Shown: one piece after another, positions 31,999 through 39,464 of the stretch
Layout of the letters: each line of letters begins with the position of its first letter
Numbering within the stretch: the stretch's first letter is position 1
The notes under the pieces: model-generated
What the model was told of the DNA's origin: nothing
Database searches by the model: none
What the model saw: only the letters and a program-made list of their open reading frames with translations
Assembly: GCA_038251325.1 (NCBI GenBank)
Contig: JBBSBL010000017.1
Span: 1 to 44,821, forward strand
DNA length: 44,821 nt
Source of the DNA: JBBSBL01 sp038251325
GTDB lineage: Bacteria > Actinomycetota > Thermoleophilia > Solirubrobacterales > Solirubrobacteraceae
Reading direction: 5' to 3'
Program-made: the position numbers and the translations under genes

Positions 31999-33027
31999 AT
32001 GGCCGGCGTCGACGTCCTCCTCGTCTCGCTCGGCACGACGGCCGGGCTGCGCGCGGCCGACGCCGACCTCGCGAGCGCGCTGCAGCGGGCCGGGGCGTCG
32101 GTCGCGATCGAGGACGTCCCGCGCGTCCGGCGGCTGCGGACCTTCGCGCTCACCGACCTCGCCCAGGCCCACGCGTCGCGCCGCGCGGCGGAGCGGGGGA
32201 TCGGCCTGCGCCGCCCGCGCGCGCTCGTCTACTCGACGACCACGGCGGCCCTGCGCTGGCCGCGCCCGGGCGCGATCCGCTTCGACGCGACCGCGGCCGG
32301 CAACCGCCCGGGCCGACACGGCGCCTGGCAGCGGCCGGTCGAGCGCCGCCGCCTGGCCGCGGCGCCGCTGCTGCTTCCGTGGAGCGCCGGCGCGCTGCGC
32401 GAAGCCGGCCTCGGCGAGGAGGAGGAGGAGGGGGAGGAGGAGCGGGCGATCGTCGTACCGGTCGCCGCGGAGGCGTCGGGTCCCCGCGCCGCGCGGCGTG
32501 ACGTCGCCGCCCTCACCTACGCCGCGCACCCGCAGAAGAAGGGGCTCGACCGGGTGCTCGCCGCCTGGGCCGCCGCCCACCGGGAGGGCGAGACCCTCGT
32601 GGTCGCCGGGGCGCCCGCGGAGGCCCGCGTGGCGCAGCCGGGCGTCGAGTTCACCGGCCTGCTCGCCTACGACGAGTACCGCGCGCTGCTCCGCCGCACG
32701 CGGATCTTCGTCACCGCCCCCCGGCGCGAGGACTACGGGATCTCGCAGCTCGAGGCGCTGGCCGACGGCTGCCGGCTGGTGACGACCCCCGCGCCGGGCC
32801 CCTACGCCGCGCTGCCGATCGCCCGCGCGCTCGACGCCCGCCTCGTGGCCGTCGATCTCGCGCCGGCGATCCGCGCCGGGCTCGACGCCCCGGCCGACGG
32901 CTACTCGGAGCGTGCGGCCTCAGCCCTCGCGCCCTTCGCGCAGCGCGCGATCGACGCGGTGGTGGCCGAGGCGGTCGTGCCGAGGCTCCTCGGCGGCCGC
33001 AGCGGGTCCGCCGCGGCCGTCACCTGA
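31999..33027 (+). CDS. GT4-type glycosyltransferase
   Basis: A 342-residue protein with a two-domain GT-B pattern. The N-terminal half has VDVLLVSLGTTAGLRAADADLASAL. The C-terminal half has YAAHPQKKGLDRVLAAWAAA and ends the site with RREDYGISQLEALADGC, whose Glu corresponds to the EX7E-type nucleotide-sugar binding motif. An acidic insert (EEEEEGEEE) lies near 138-147. The sugar and acceptor are unknown. Confidence 0.75.
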   Translation: MAGVDVLLVSLGTTAGLRAADADLASALQRAGASVAIEDVPRVRRLRTFALTDLAQAHASRRAAERGIGLRRPRALVYSTTTAALRWPRPGAIRFDATAAGNRPGRHGAWQRPVERRRLAAAPLLLPWSAGALREAGLGEEEEEGEEERAIVVPVAAEASGPRAARRDVAALTYAAHPQKKGLDRVLAAWAAAHREGETLVVAGAPAEARVAQPGVEFTGLLAYDEYRALLRRTRIFVTAPRREDYGISQLEALADGCRLVTTPAPGPYAALPIARALDARLVAVDLAPAIRAGLDAPADGYSERAASALAPFAQRAIDAVVAEAVVPRLLGGRSGSAAAVT

Positions 33028-33033
33028 CGACGC

Positions 33034-34794
33034 TCAGCGCGCGGTCGTCCGGGCCCGCTTGCGCAGCGCCGCGAACTCCGGCCACGGGCGGGTGTTCGCG
33101 ACGTGCTCCGCAGTGAGCCACGCCCGCCGCGCGGTCGCGACCCCGTACTCCATGACGGCGAAGGTGTCGGGCCCGTGGGCGTCGGAGCTCACCACGATGA
33201 GCGCGCCGGCCTCGGCCGCGGCGCGCGCTTGGACGTCGTCGAGGTCCCGGCGATTGGGGTTCGCGTTGATCTCGAGCATGGTCCCGGTGCGGGCCGCGGC
33301 CTCCGCAACCCGTTCGAGATCGATGTCGTAGCCGGGGCGCTGCCCGATCTTGCGTCCCGTCGGGTGGCCGAGCGCGTCGACGTGGGGGTGCTCGATGGCC
33401 TCGATGACGCGCCCGGTCATCGCGGCGGCGTCCATCGCGAACGAGGTGTGGACGCTGGCGATCACCCAGTCGAGGGCGGCGAGCAGATCGTCGGGGTAGT
33501 CGAGCGATCCGTCGGGCAGGACGTTCACCTCGCTGCCGGCCAGCACCTCGATGCCGTCCAGGCGCTCGTTCAGCGCGTGCACCGCCTCGATCTGCGCCCA
33601 CAGCGCCTCGGCGGTGACGTGGTCGCCGAACCCGTGCGAGGCGGAGTGGTCGGTGATCGCCAGGTAGGCGTAGCCGCGCTCGAGCGCGGCGAGGGCCATG
33701 GCCTCCGCGTCGGTCCGGCCGTCGGAGAGCGTCGTGTGGCAGTGGAGGTCGCCGCGCACGTCGGCCAGCGTCACGAGCTCCGGCAGGCCGGAGCCGCCGT
33801 CCAGCCGCGCGGCCTCGAGCTCCCCGCGCCCCTCCCGCAGCTCCGGCGGGATCCACGCGTAGCCGAGCCGGGCGTAGACGTCCGCCTCGGTCGCGCAGCT
33901 GAGGGCCTCCCCGGTCTCGTCGTCCTCGATCCCGTACTCGGAGACGTGGAGCCCGCGGCGCACCGCGGCCTCGCGCAGCGCCATGTTGTGCGCCTTGCCG
34001 CCGGTGAAGTGCTGGAGCAGGTTGCCGAACTGATCGGGGGCGACGATGCGCAGGTCGACGTCGAGCCCGGTGTGGGTGCGCCCGCGGGCGCCGGCCTCGC
34101 CCGGCCGATCGGCGGACTCGACGAGATCGAGCGCGGTGAACACCGCGGCGAGCGCCGCCGGATCGCTCGCGGTGGCGATGACGTCGAGGTCCTTCACGTC
34201 GTCGGCCCAGCGGCGCACCGACCCGGCCAGCTCCACGCGCTCGGCCCCCGGGTGGGCGCGCAGCCGGGCGACGATCTCCTCGCCGATCCGCCGCGCGCGG
34301 TCGAGCGTCACCCGTGCTCGCGGGCCCTCGGCCTCGTAGGTCTCGAGCGCCTCGAGGAGCGCCGTCTCGGCCTTGGGGCCGAAGCCCTTGAGCTCGCGGA
34401 TCCGGCCGCCCTCCGCGGCGGCGCGCAGGGCATCGGGCCCGTCGACCCCGAGCTCCTCGTGGAGCCGGCGGGCGCGCTTGGCACCGAGCCCCGGCAGCCG
34501 CGTGAGCGCCACGAGTCCGGCGGGGAACTTGGCGCGCAGCTTCTCCGCGGCGGGGATCGCGCCGTCCTCGGCGAGCGCGGCGATCTTCTCCTGCAGCGTC
34601 GCACCGATGCCGGGCAGCTCGGTGGCCCGGCCGGCGAGCGCAAGCTCGGCGACCGAGCGCGGCGCCTCGCGCACCGCCTTCGCGCCGTTGCGGTAGGCGA
34701 CGACGCGATGGACGATCGCCCCGTCGAGCTCGTAGAGGTCGCCGAGCTCGTCGAGCGCGGCGGCGACCTCGGCGTTGGTCGGCGGAGGCGTCAT
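33034..34794 (-). CDS. polX: DNA polymerase/3'-5' exonuclease PolX
   Basis: A 586-residue family-X polymerase with C-terminal PHP domain. The N-terminal 8-kDa and HhH region has GAIVHRVVAYRNGAKAVRE and LPGLGAKRARRLHEELG. The catalytic Asp pair is in GSVRRWADDVKDLDVI (about 200-215). The PHP part begins at DLHCHTTLSDGR (about 355) and has further His/Asp ligands in ITDHSASHGF and IASVHTSF. It fills short gaps in repair. The start at 34794 is the family start; the longer frame runs into transposon sequence. Confidence 0.94.
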   Translation of the reverse strand: MTPPPTNAEVAAALDELGDLYELDGAIVHRVVAYRNGAKAVREAPRSVAELALAGRATELPGIGATLQEKIAALAEDGAIPAAEKLRAKFPAGLVALTRLPGLGAKRARRLHEELGVDGPDALRAAAEGGRIRELKGFGPKAETALLEALETYEAEGPRARVTLDRARRIGEEIVARLRAHPGAERVELAGSVRRWADDVKDLDVIATASDPAALAAVFTALDLVESADRPGEAGARGRTHTGLDVDLRIVAPDQFGNLLQHFTGGKAHNMALREAAVRRGLHVSEYGIEDDETGEALSCATEADVYARLGYAWIPPELREGRGELEAARLDGGSGLPELVTLADVRGDLHCHTTLSDGRTDAEAMALAALERGYAYLAITDHSASHGFGDHVTAEALWAQIEAVHALNERLDGIEVLAGSEVNVLPDGSLDYPDDLLAALDWVIASVHTSFAMDAAAMTGRVIEAIEHPHVDALGHPTGRKIGQRPGYDIDLERVAEAAARTGTMLEINANPNRRDLDDVQARAAAEAGALIVVSSDAHGPDTFAVMEYGVATARRAWLTAEHVANTRPWPEFAALRKRARTTAR

Positions 34795-34826
34795 CGCGTC
34801 CTGAGCGTAACCGGCGCCCGGCCCCG

Positions 34827-34831
34827 CTAAG
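34827..34831. repeat. Target-site duplication CTAAG, left copy
   Basis: CTAAG lies immediately outside the left inverted repeat and is repeated exactly at 38165-38169 outside the right one. Five-base duplications are reported for ISEcp1-like IS1380 elements. Confidence 0.8.
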
Positions 34832-34844
34832 CCTCGATCCACCG
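34832..34844 (+). repeat. Left terminal inverted repeat CCTCGATCCACCG
   Basis: The 13 bases match, in inverted orientation and without mismatch, the sequence CGGTGGATCGAGG at 38152-38164. Confidence 0.85.
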
Positions 34845-34871
34845 ATCGTTGGCCCGCTGTGGCGTGGGCCG

Positions 34872-34910
34872 GTTGAGGCCGTTGTGCTGGAGCCAGTTGA
34901 GGCCGTCGTG
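34872..34910. repeat. Subterminal direct repeats GTTGAGGCCGTYGTG
   Basis: Two 15-base copies (34872-34886 and 34896-34910) differ by one base and are 24 bases apart, starting 28 bases inside the left terminus. They may be transposase binding sites or the end of an older insertion sequence. Confidence 0.55.
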
Positions 34911-35128
34911 TGAGTCGGCGCCGTGATCGGCGGCCGGTCAGTTTCATGGTCGCAGCTCTCTTCTCGCTGGGTTTTTGTCGTCGTCTGATTCGCTGAACCG
35001 CGGCGCCGATCTCATCGGTCGCAGCAGAGTCCGTCCGGCGAATTCGACCCCGAGGATCTGGAATACGAAGCGAACTAGGACCGCGACCTGCGCCAGCGTT
35101 CGGGATTGTCCCCCGAGCGATGGCCCGC

Positions 35129-35545
35129 CTAGATTCGCGTTAAGGCGTCCGGTCCTTCGTTGTTGCGACGGATCGCGTCCTCACGAGCCTTCCTAATCCT
35201 CTTGAGATCGCTCGCGTACGAACGGCCGACACTTATCGAGTAGTCGATGCGATTACAGAGGCGGTGCGCCAGGATGGCGTTGTCCACGGCTACCTTGCCG
35301 CCCTCTCTCTTGGAGAGCGGGAAGTGCTCGTGGGTAGGCATCCAGTCGCTCAACTCGGCGGTGACCGGCTCGAAGTAGCACGCGCCTCCAAGCTCCTCGG
35401 GGCAGAAGCATTCGGGCATCTTGCACGCGAGCTGCGTGATGTAACCCTGCTCGGCTGCCTTGATGAGGATTCCCTTCACGCCGAGCGCCTTCAACTTGGA
35501 TGCAGCCGCTCGGCCGCGTTCAGGATCCCGCTCAACCCTCGACAT
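35129..35545 (-). CDS. HNH-endonuclease-like protein
   Basis: A 138-residue protein. The Cys residues in KMPECFCPEELGG (about 43-55) and the His-Asn-His style segment THEHFPLSKREGG ... VDNAILAHRLCNRIDYS (about 71-101) fit an HNH/zinc nuclease core. The C-terminal tail KRIRKAREDAIRRNNE is basic and helical. I recall similar short proteins in many actinobacteria. The role is unknown; a defence or recombination function is possible. On the minus strand TAACGT lies six bases before the ATG, a leaderless layout. It is a passenger of the transposon. Confidence 0.7.
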   Translation of the reverse strand: MSRVERDPERGRAAASKLKALGVKGILIKAAEQGYITQLACKMPECFCPEELGGACYFEPVTAELSDWMPTHEHFPLSKREGGKVAVDNAILAHRLCNRIDYSISVGRSYASDLKRIRKAREDAIRRNNEGPDALTRI

Positions 35546-35668
35546 GTACCAACGTTATTTGCTCTGAGACCCCGCAGCGTTGGCTCGAGCGATATGGCTG
35601 CAGCGTGCCCGAGTGTGCGGGAATGTCGCTTGAGGACGAAGCTGGCGCCGGGGGGTAGTCTGCCCGCG

Positions 35669-36355
35669 ATGAGGGTCTGCATCGTCGGCGCGTCCGGGAA
35701 GCTCGGGCAGTACATGGTCCAGCACGCGCTTGATCGGAGCTACCAGGTGGTCGGCGTCTGCCGGGAGCAGAGCGTGGGCAAGCTCGAGGGGTTCAAAGGA
35801 CGCATCACGGTCGTCCCAGGAGCGACGGACGACGCGGAGGTCATCAAGAAAGCAGTAGCGGAATGCGACGCTGTGCTGGTAGTACTCGTGCCGCGGGGCG
35901 TCCACGGATACTCGACGGGAACGGCGCAGGCTGTTCTCGACTACGCGCGTCCGGGCGCCCGCCTCGTGTTCTCGTCGGGGTGGCACATCAGCCTCGACGG
36001 CCAGGACGTTTACTCGTGGAGGCTCAAAGCGCTCGTGAAGTTCGGCGGCTGGGCCGGGCGCGTCACTCGCTCCGCCGACCTCAACGACCAGGTAGAGGCC
36101 TGCCGGCGGGTGTTCGCTAGCGCCACACGTTGGACTCTTGTGCGCGGGAGCGACCTCGAGCAGGGCGAGAGCCAGGGCCTGCCCGTGTGGAGCCGGCACG
36201 TGGGCGACCCCATCCTCGCGAGCAATCGCACCCGCCGCGTCGACTTCGCCCTGTTCATGGTCGAGGCTCTCAAGAACGACGAGCTCGTCCACGAGGCCCC
36301 GGCGATCGTCGGCCGCCAAACACCGTCGGCGCTGGCGCACGCGACCAGCGAGTGA
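35669..36355 (+). CDS. NAD(P)-binding Rossmann-fold protein
   Basis: A 228-residue NAD(P)H-binding (NmrA/SDR-like) protein. The dinucleotide loop is GASGKLGQYMV (about 7-17), and HALDRSYQVVGVCRE and AVLVVLVPRG follow the expected strand order. LVFSSGWHIS is at the usual active-site strand. It lacks the YxxxK catalytic pair of classical reductases, so it may bind cofactor or act as a sensor. A -10-like TAGTCT ends seven bases before the ATG. Passenger gene of the transposon. Confidence 0.8.
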   Translation: MRVCIVGASGKLGQYMVQHALDRSYQVVGVCREQSVGKLEGFKGRITVVPGATDDAEVIKKAVAECDAVLVVLVPRGVHGYSTGTAQAVLDYARPGARLVFSSGWHISLDGQDVYSWRLKALVKFGGWAGRVTRSADLNDQVEACRRVFASATRWTLVRGSDLEQGESQGLPVWSRHVGDPILASNRTRRVDFALFMVEALKNDELVHEAPAIVGRQTPSALAHATSE

Positions 36356-36403
36356 ACTCTTCGATGGGCGAGAGTGCTCTCGCTTGAGCACGGTCTCAGG
36401 CGC

Positions 36404-36595
36404 TCACCTCTGATGGCGTGCGGCCTTCTTCCGGGTGGCCGGCATGCGCGGCCCCATCCGGAGGAGTTGCGCGACCTGCCGGAGCACGAGGGGATCCTCC
36501 ACCTTGGGCGGCAAGCCCTGAGCTGTGGCGGAAGCGACCGCCCATTCCCGTGCGAGATCGCGAAGCTCCTCTAGCGTGCTTGGCGCCACGACCAC
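36404..36595 (-). CDS. Small helical protein, unknown
   Basis: A 63-residue ORF with coding-like composition: STLEELRDLAREWAVASATA, then a short Pro-rich stretch and a basic end (RMPATRKKAARHQR). It starts at GTG with no clear ribosome site. It lies between the NAD(P)-binding gene and the transposase. No family recognised. Confidence 0.45.
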   Translation of the reverse strand: MVVAPSTLEELRDLAREWAVASATAQGLPPKVEDPLVLRQVAQLLRMGPRMPATRKKAARHQR

Positions 36596-36743
36596 ACGAC
36601 TCTCGCAGTCAGTGGACCGAAGAACGTGGGTCCGGCCACGTGGGAGGCGCGCTTCGGCGGTCCGGCGCGGGTTGTGGTGCTCGTGCGGGCAGCGGTGACC
36701 GCCGCCGCGTCGGCGCGATCGCGGGTCGAGGTCGTGTTGGCGG

Positions 36744-38045
36744 TCAGGCTGCGGGGAGCGCTCGGATGCGCGTGAGCGCTTCGACGAAGGCGTCTTGCCA
36801 GGGCCAGCGGGCGGGCAGATGCAACGTCCAGCGACGTGCGGTCCGGGTCAGCCGGCCGGGCAGCGCGAGCAGCCGGCGCCTGAGGGTCCGCGCCGCGCGG
36901 ATGGTCTGCCCGGGCAGGCCCAGGACGCCGGTCCAGCGCAGCAGGTTGTGGGCCAGGCAGGCGATGACCGTCCAGGCGGCGTTGGCGGTGAACTTGCCCG
37001 ACGGAAAGTGCGCCAGGGCCTGATCTTTGAGGTCGCGGATGCAGAGCTCGACGACGGCGTGCTGGCGGTGCTCGGCTTCGACGACCGCCAACGGCTCGGT
37101 GCGGTTGGTCGCGAACGGGAACAGCTCCCAAGAGGGCAGCAGCTCGCCCTGGCGGTCGAGGGTGCGAACACGGCGAACGACGAGGCGCCGATCGCCGAGC
37201 TTGGTTTCGGCGATCTGGGCGATGCTCGTCGGCGGGTAGTCCTCCAGCGTCGTCCACGCGGCCTCATCGATCTGCTCGATCGCCGCCCGGACGTGGGGCT
37301 GCAGGCGGACGCCGATCGAGAACTGCCAGCCGGCTCGGTCGAGCCGATCAAACGTCTTGCCAGACCAGAATCCCGAGTCGGCGCGCAGCAGCTTGGGGCC
37401 AGCCGCGCCCGCGCGCTCGACGCGCGCGATCAGCTCATCGCAGAAGCGCAGCATCCCGCGCGAGGTGTTCGCCGAGCCCTTCCTGAGGCGGATGTGCAGG
37501 ACCTCGCCGGTGTCGGCCCGGGTGGCGATGATCGGGTGGTAGCCGCGCTGACGGGTGTAGCCGAACGCGGCGCCCTGCTTGAGCCGGCCGTGGACCTCGC
37601 CGACGAACGAGTCGACATCGACGACCAGCCGCCCCTTGCCCGGACCGGCGCCCGCCGCCCACGCGCGGGTGAGTGTGTCGCCCAGCACGCGGTCGAGCTG
37701 GCGGACATGCCCGAAGGTGAACGCTCTGAGGAACGTCCCGAGCGTTGACGGCGCCGCAACCTGGTGGCCAAGGATCTGGCCGGTCCGGCCGGCGCGCAGC
37801 AGGTCGCAGTCGTCGATGCAGTCCGCGCCGAGCGCCATCGCCGACACCAACGTCATGACCTTCGCGCCCACGTTCGCCGCGCCCGGCCGCTCGCCCAAGT
37901 CAACCGACTCATCGACGAGCGCCTCGATGCCCAGCCGCCGCGCGAGCGTCGCCGTCAACACGATCCCCGCGTCGGCAACCGCGCGCTCGTCGTCGAACGC
38001 GACCGTGACGCCATCCAATCCGACCGGCCCGTCATCCTGCACCAT
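36744..38045 (-). CDS. IS1380-family transposase
   Basis: A 433-residue DDE transposase. The catalytic Asp residues lie in LVVDVDSFVGEVHG (about 142-155) and KLLRADSGFWSGK, and the Glu in VVELCIRDLKDQALAHFPS. The N-terminal part has the usual ALGADCIDDCDLLRAG and the end has NAAWTVIACLAHNLLRW. It appears full length and intact. ATG 38045 is chosen; the open frame extends a little further upstream. The transposon ends 119 bases beyond its start. Confidence 0.93.
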   Translation of the reverse strand: MVQDDGPVGLDGVTVAFDDERAVADAGIVLTATLARRLGIEALVDESVDLGERPGAANVGAKVMTLVSAMALGADCIDDCDLLRAGRTGQILGHQVAAPSTLGTFLRAFTFGHVRQLDRVLGDTLTRAWAAGAGPGKGRLVVDVDSFVGEVHGRLKQGAAFGYTRQRGYHPIIATRADTGEVLHIRLRKGSANTSRGMLRFCDELIARVERAGAAGPKLLRADSGFWSGKTFDRLDRAGWQFSIGVRLQPHVRAAIEQIDEAAWTTLEDYPPTSIAQIAETKLGDRRLVVRRVRTLDRQGELLPSWELFPFATNRTEPLAVVEAEHRQHAVVELCIRDLKDQALAHFPSGKFTANAAWTVIACLAHNLLRWTGVLGLPGQTIRAARTLRRRLLALPGRLTRTARRWTLHLPARWPWQDAFVEALTRIRALPAA

Positions 38046-38151
38046 GAAGGTGGCCTCCTGACGCGGGCCCCGACTGCGCACACAGTCGATGGAAAGCCCT
38101 GCTCAGGAGGTCATTCTTCGTTGCGGACCGGACGGAACCCGCCCGTCAGAA

Positions 38152-38164
38152 CGGTGGATCGAGG
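38152..38164 (-). repeat. Right terminal inverted repeat
   Basis: CGGTGGATCGAGG, the exact inverse complement of the left 13-bp terminus, on the side of the transposase 5' end. Confidence 0.85.
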
Positions 38165-38169
38165 CTAAG
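38165..38169. repeat. Target-site duplication CTAAG, right copy
   Basis: Identical to 34827-34831, adjoining the right inverted repeat and 20 bases upstream of the SpoIIM-like gene. Confidence 0.8.
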
Positions 38170-38189
38170 GCGGCGCCTCCGGCCTGCCG

Positions 38190-38909
38190 ATGTGGTTCGG
38201 ACCGATGGACGCCGGCGACCTCGTTCTCGTCCGCGGGTTCCGTGACACCCGCGCGACGCTCCGCGCGTGGAACGACCGGCCGTGGCCCACCCTGCGCGGT
38301 TGGGTCCTGGGCGCGTTGGCCGTCTCGTTCCTCCTGCTCGCCGCGACGTGGGCGGTCGGCTCGCTGGCGCGGCCGGACGTCACGCCGTACTCGTTCCCCG
38401 GCTTCACCTCCGCGTCGCGACCCGAGGACGTGATCGAGCTCCTGAAGTTCAACTCGCTCGTCCTCGCGCTGCACGCGATGGCCTGCGTGGCCGGCTTCAT
38501 CGCCGGCAGCTCGCTGCCGCTCGAGGCCCAGCGCTACAGCGGGACCTGGCGCTGGATCCACGACCGCGCGGGACCGCTGGCGATCGGCTTCGTCAGCCTG
38601 GCGACGCTCTTCTCGCTCAGCACGCAGGCCTACATCCTCGGCAGCGACGCCTCGACCTTCAGCCACCAGCTCGGCATCTCGCCGGCGCTGCTGCTCGTGG
38701 GTCTCGCCCCGCACGCGATCCCGGAGCTCACCGCGCTCTTCCTCCCGCTAGCCGCGTGGCTCATCGCGAGCCGGCGCGGCCAATGGAGCTCGCTGCTCGC
38801 GGCGACCTTCGTCACCGTCGCGATCGCCGTGCCGGTGCTCGTGCTCGCCTCGATCGTCGAGGTCTACCTCACGCCCGAGTGGCTGCGCTTCGTCGTGCGC
38901 CATGGGTAA
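38190..38909 (+). CDS. SpoIIM-like (stage II sporulation M/DUF95) membrane protein
   Basis: A 239-residue protein with a cytoplasmic N-terminus and five predicted helices. The PHAIPELTALFLPLAAWLIA segment (about 171-190) is the pattern typical of SpoIIM/DUF95 proteins. An ATG at 38205 is an alternative. The gene begins 20 bases from the transposon's right flank, so its original upstream region has been moved about 3.3 kb away; any present promoter must lie within the transposon end or these 20 bases. Confidence 0.78.
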   Translation: MWFGPMDAGDLVLVRGFRDTRATLRAWNDRPWPTLRGWVLGALAVSFLLLAATWAVGSLARPDVTPYSFPGFTSASRPEDVIELLKFNSLVLALHAMACVAGFIAGSSLPLEAQRYSGTWRWIHDRAGPLAIGFVSLATLFSLSTQAYILGSDASTFSHQLGISPALLLVGLAPHAIPELTALFLPLAAWLIASRRGQWSSLLAATFVTVAIAVPVLVLASIVEVYLTPEWLRFVVRHG

Positions 38910-39009
38910 CGTGACCGAACGCCGGAGCGGTCTCGCGCAACGCTGAAGCGGAGGCGTGAGGCCGGGAGGGAGCGGCGAAGCCGCGACCGGTCTACGGTTC
39001 TCCCCTCGC

Positions 39010-39015
39010 TATACT
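39010..39015 (+). promoter_or_regulatory. -10 element of trxA
   Basis: TATACT lies 37 bases before the trxA ATG. AGGAG precedes the ATG in the same leader. The -35 is weak. Confidence 0.55.
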
Positions 39016-39052
39016 TTCTGAAGCAAGCCGCCACGACAGGAGCCGAGCCCCC

Positions 39053-39379
39053 ATGGCCGACATCACCGCAGTCACCGACGCGAACTTCCAGGCCGAGGTC
39101 GTCGAGTCCGACACCCCGGTCCTCGTCGACTTCTGGGCGCCGTGGTGCGGGCCGTGCCGCATGGTCGCCCCCGTGCTCGAGGAGATCGCCGGCGAGAGGG
39201 GCGACGCGCTGAAGATCGTCAAGCTGAACGTCGACGAGAACCAGCAGACCGCCGCCACCTTCGAGGTCCTCTCGATCCCGACGCTCATCCTCTTCCGCAA
39301 CGGAGCCGTCGCCAAGAAGGTCATCGGCGCCTACCCGAAGAAGCGGCTCGAGGCCGAGCTCGAGCCGGCGCTGGCGTAG
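39053..39379 (+). CDS. trxA: Thioredoxin
   Basis: A 108-residue thioredoxin with the catalytic motif WCGPC (C32, C35) in FWAPWCGPCRMVAPV, cis-Pro in SIPTLILF and the usual length. It reduces protein disulfides in the cytoplasm using thioredoxin reductase, which is not in the window. AGGAG precedes the ATG. Confidence 0.97.
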   Translation: MADITAVTDANFQAEVVESDTPVLVDFWAPWCGPCRMVAPVLEEIAGERGDALKIVKLNVDENQQTAATFEVLSIPTLILFRNGAVAKKVIGAYPKKRLEAELEPALA

Positions 39380-39399
39380 GGCCACAGGGCTCGATCCGG

Positions 39400-39449
39400 A
39401 TCGCGTCCCGGGCCCATGCCCGCAGGGCGGGCACCAGCTGGGATGCGAT
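39400..39449. terminator. Nested hairpin between trxA and ileS
   Basis: Outer arms ATCGCGTCCC (39400-39409) and GGGATGCGAT (39440-39449) pair with one G-U, and inner arms TGCCCGC (39417-39423) and GCGGGCA (39427-39433) pair over AGG. It lies between two converging genes and can terminate both. Confidence 0.65.
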
Positions 39450-39464
39450 GCGCTCAGCGGCGGC

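Larger units (their letters stand above)
34795..35128. other. polX upstream region and left end of the transposon
   Basis: The first 37 bases are the polX upstream region with a possible -10 TACGCT (minus strand, 34804-34809). The 5-bp duplication CTAAG (34827-34831) and left inverted repeat (34832-34844) follow. Then come two near-identical direct repeats and about 220 bases with no convincing gene, visibly richer in A and T than the chromosome around it. Confidence 0.6.
34832..38164. mobile_element. IS1380-type transposon with passenger genes, 3333 bp
   Basis: Perfect 13-bp inverted repeats at both ends and a 5-bp direct duplication CTAAG at the flanks define the unit. The transposase gene (36744-38045) is at the right. 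About 1.9 kb of DNA with an HNH-type gene, an NAD(P)-binding protein gene and a small ORF lies between it and the left end. No inverted-repeat copy is visible just left of the transposase, so the whole length appears to move as one. The insertion separates polX from the SpoIIM-like gene, which would otherwise be about 57 bases apart. Confidence 0.82.

Noticed and set aside
34795..34947. N-terminal extension of PolX
   Set aside because: The extra codons cross the transposon end and its target duplication; the family start is at 34794.
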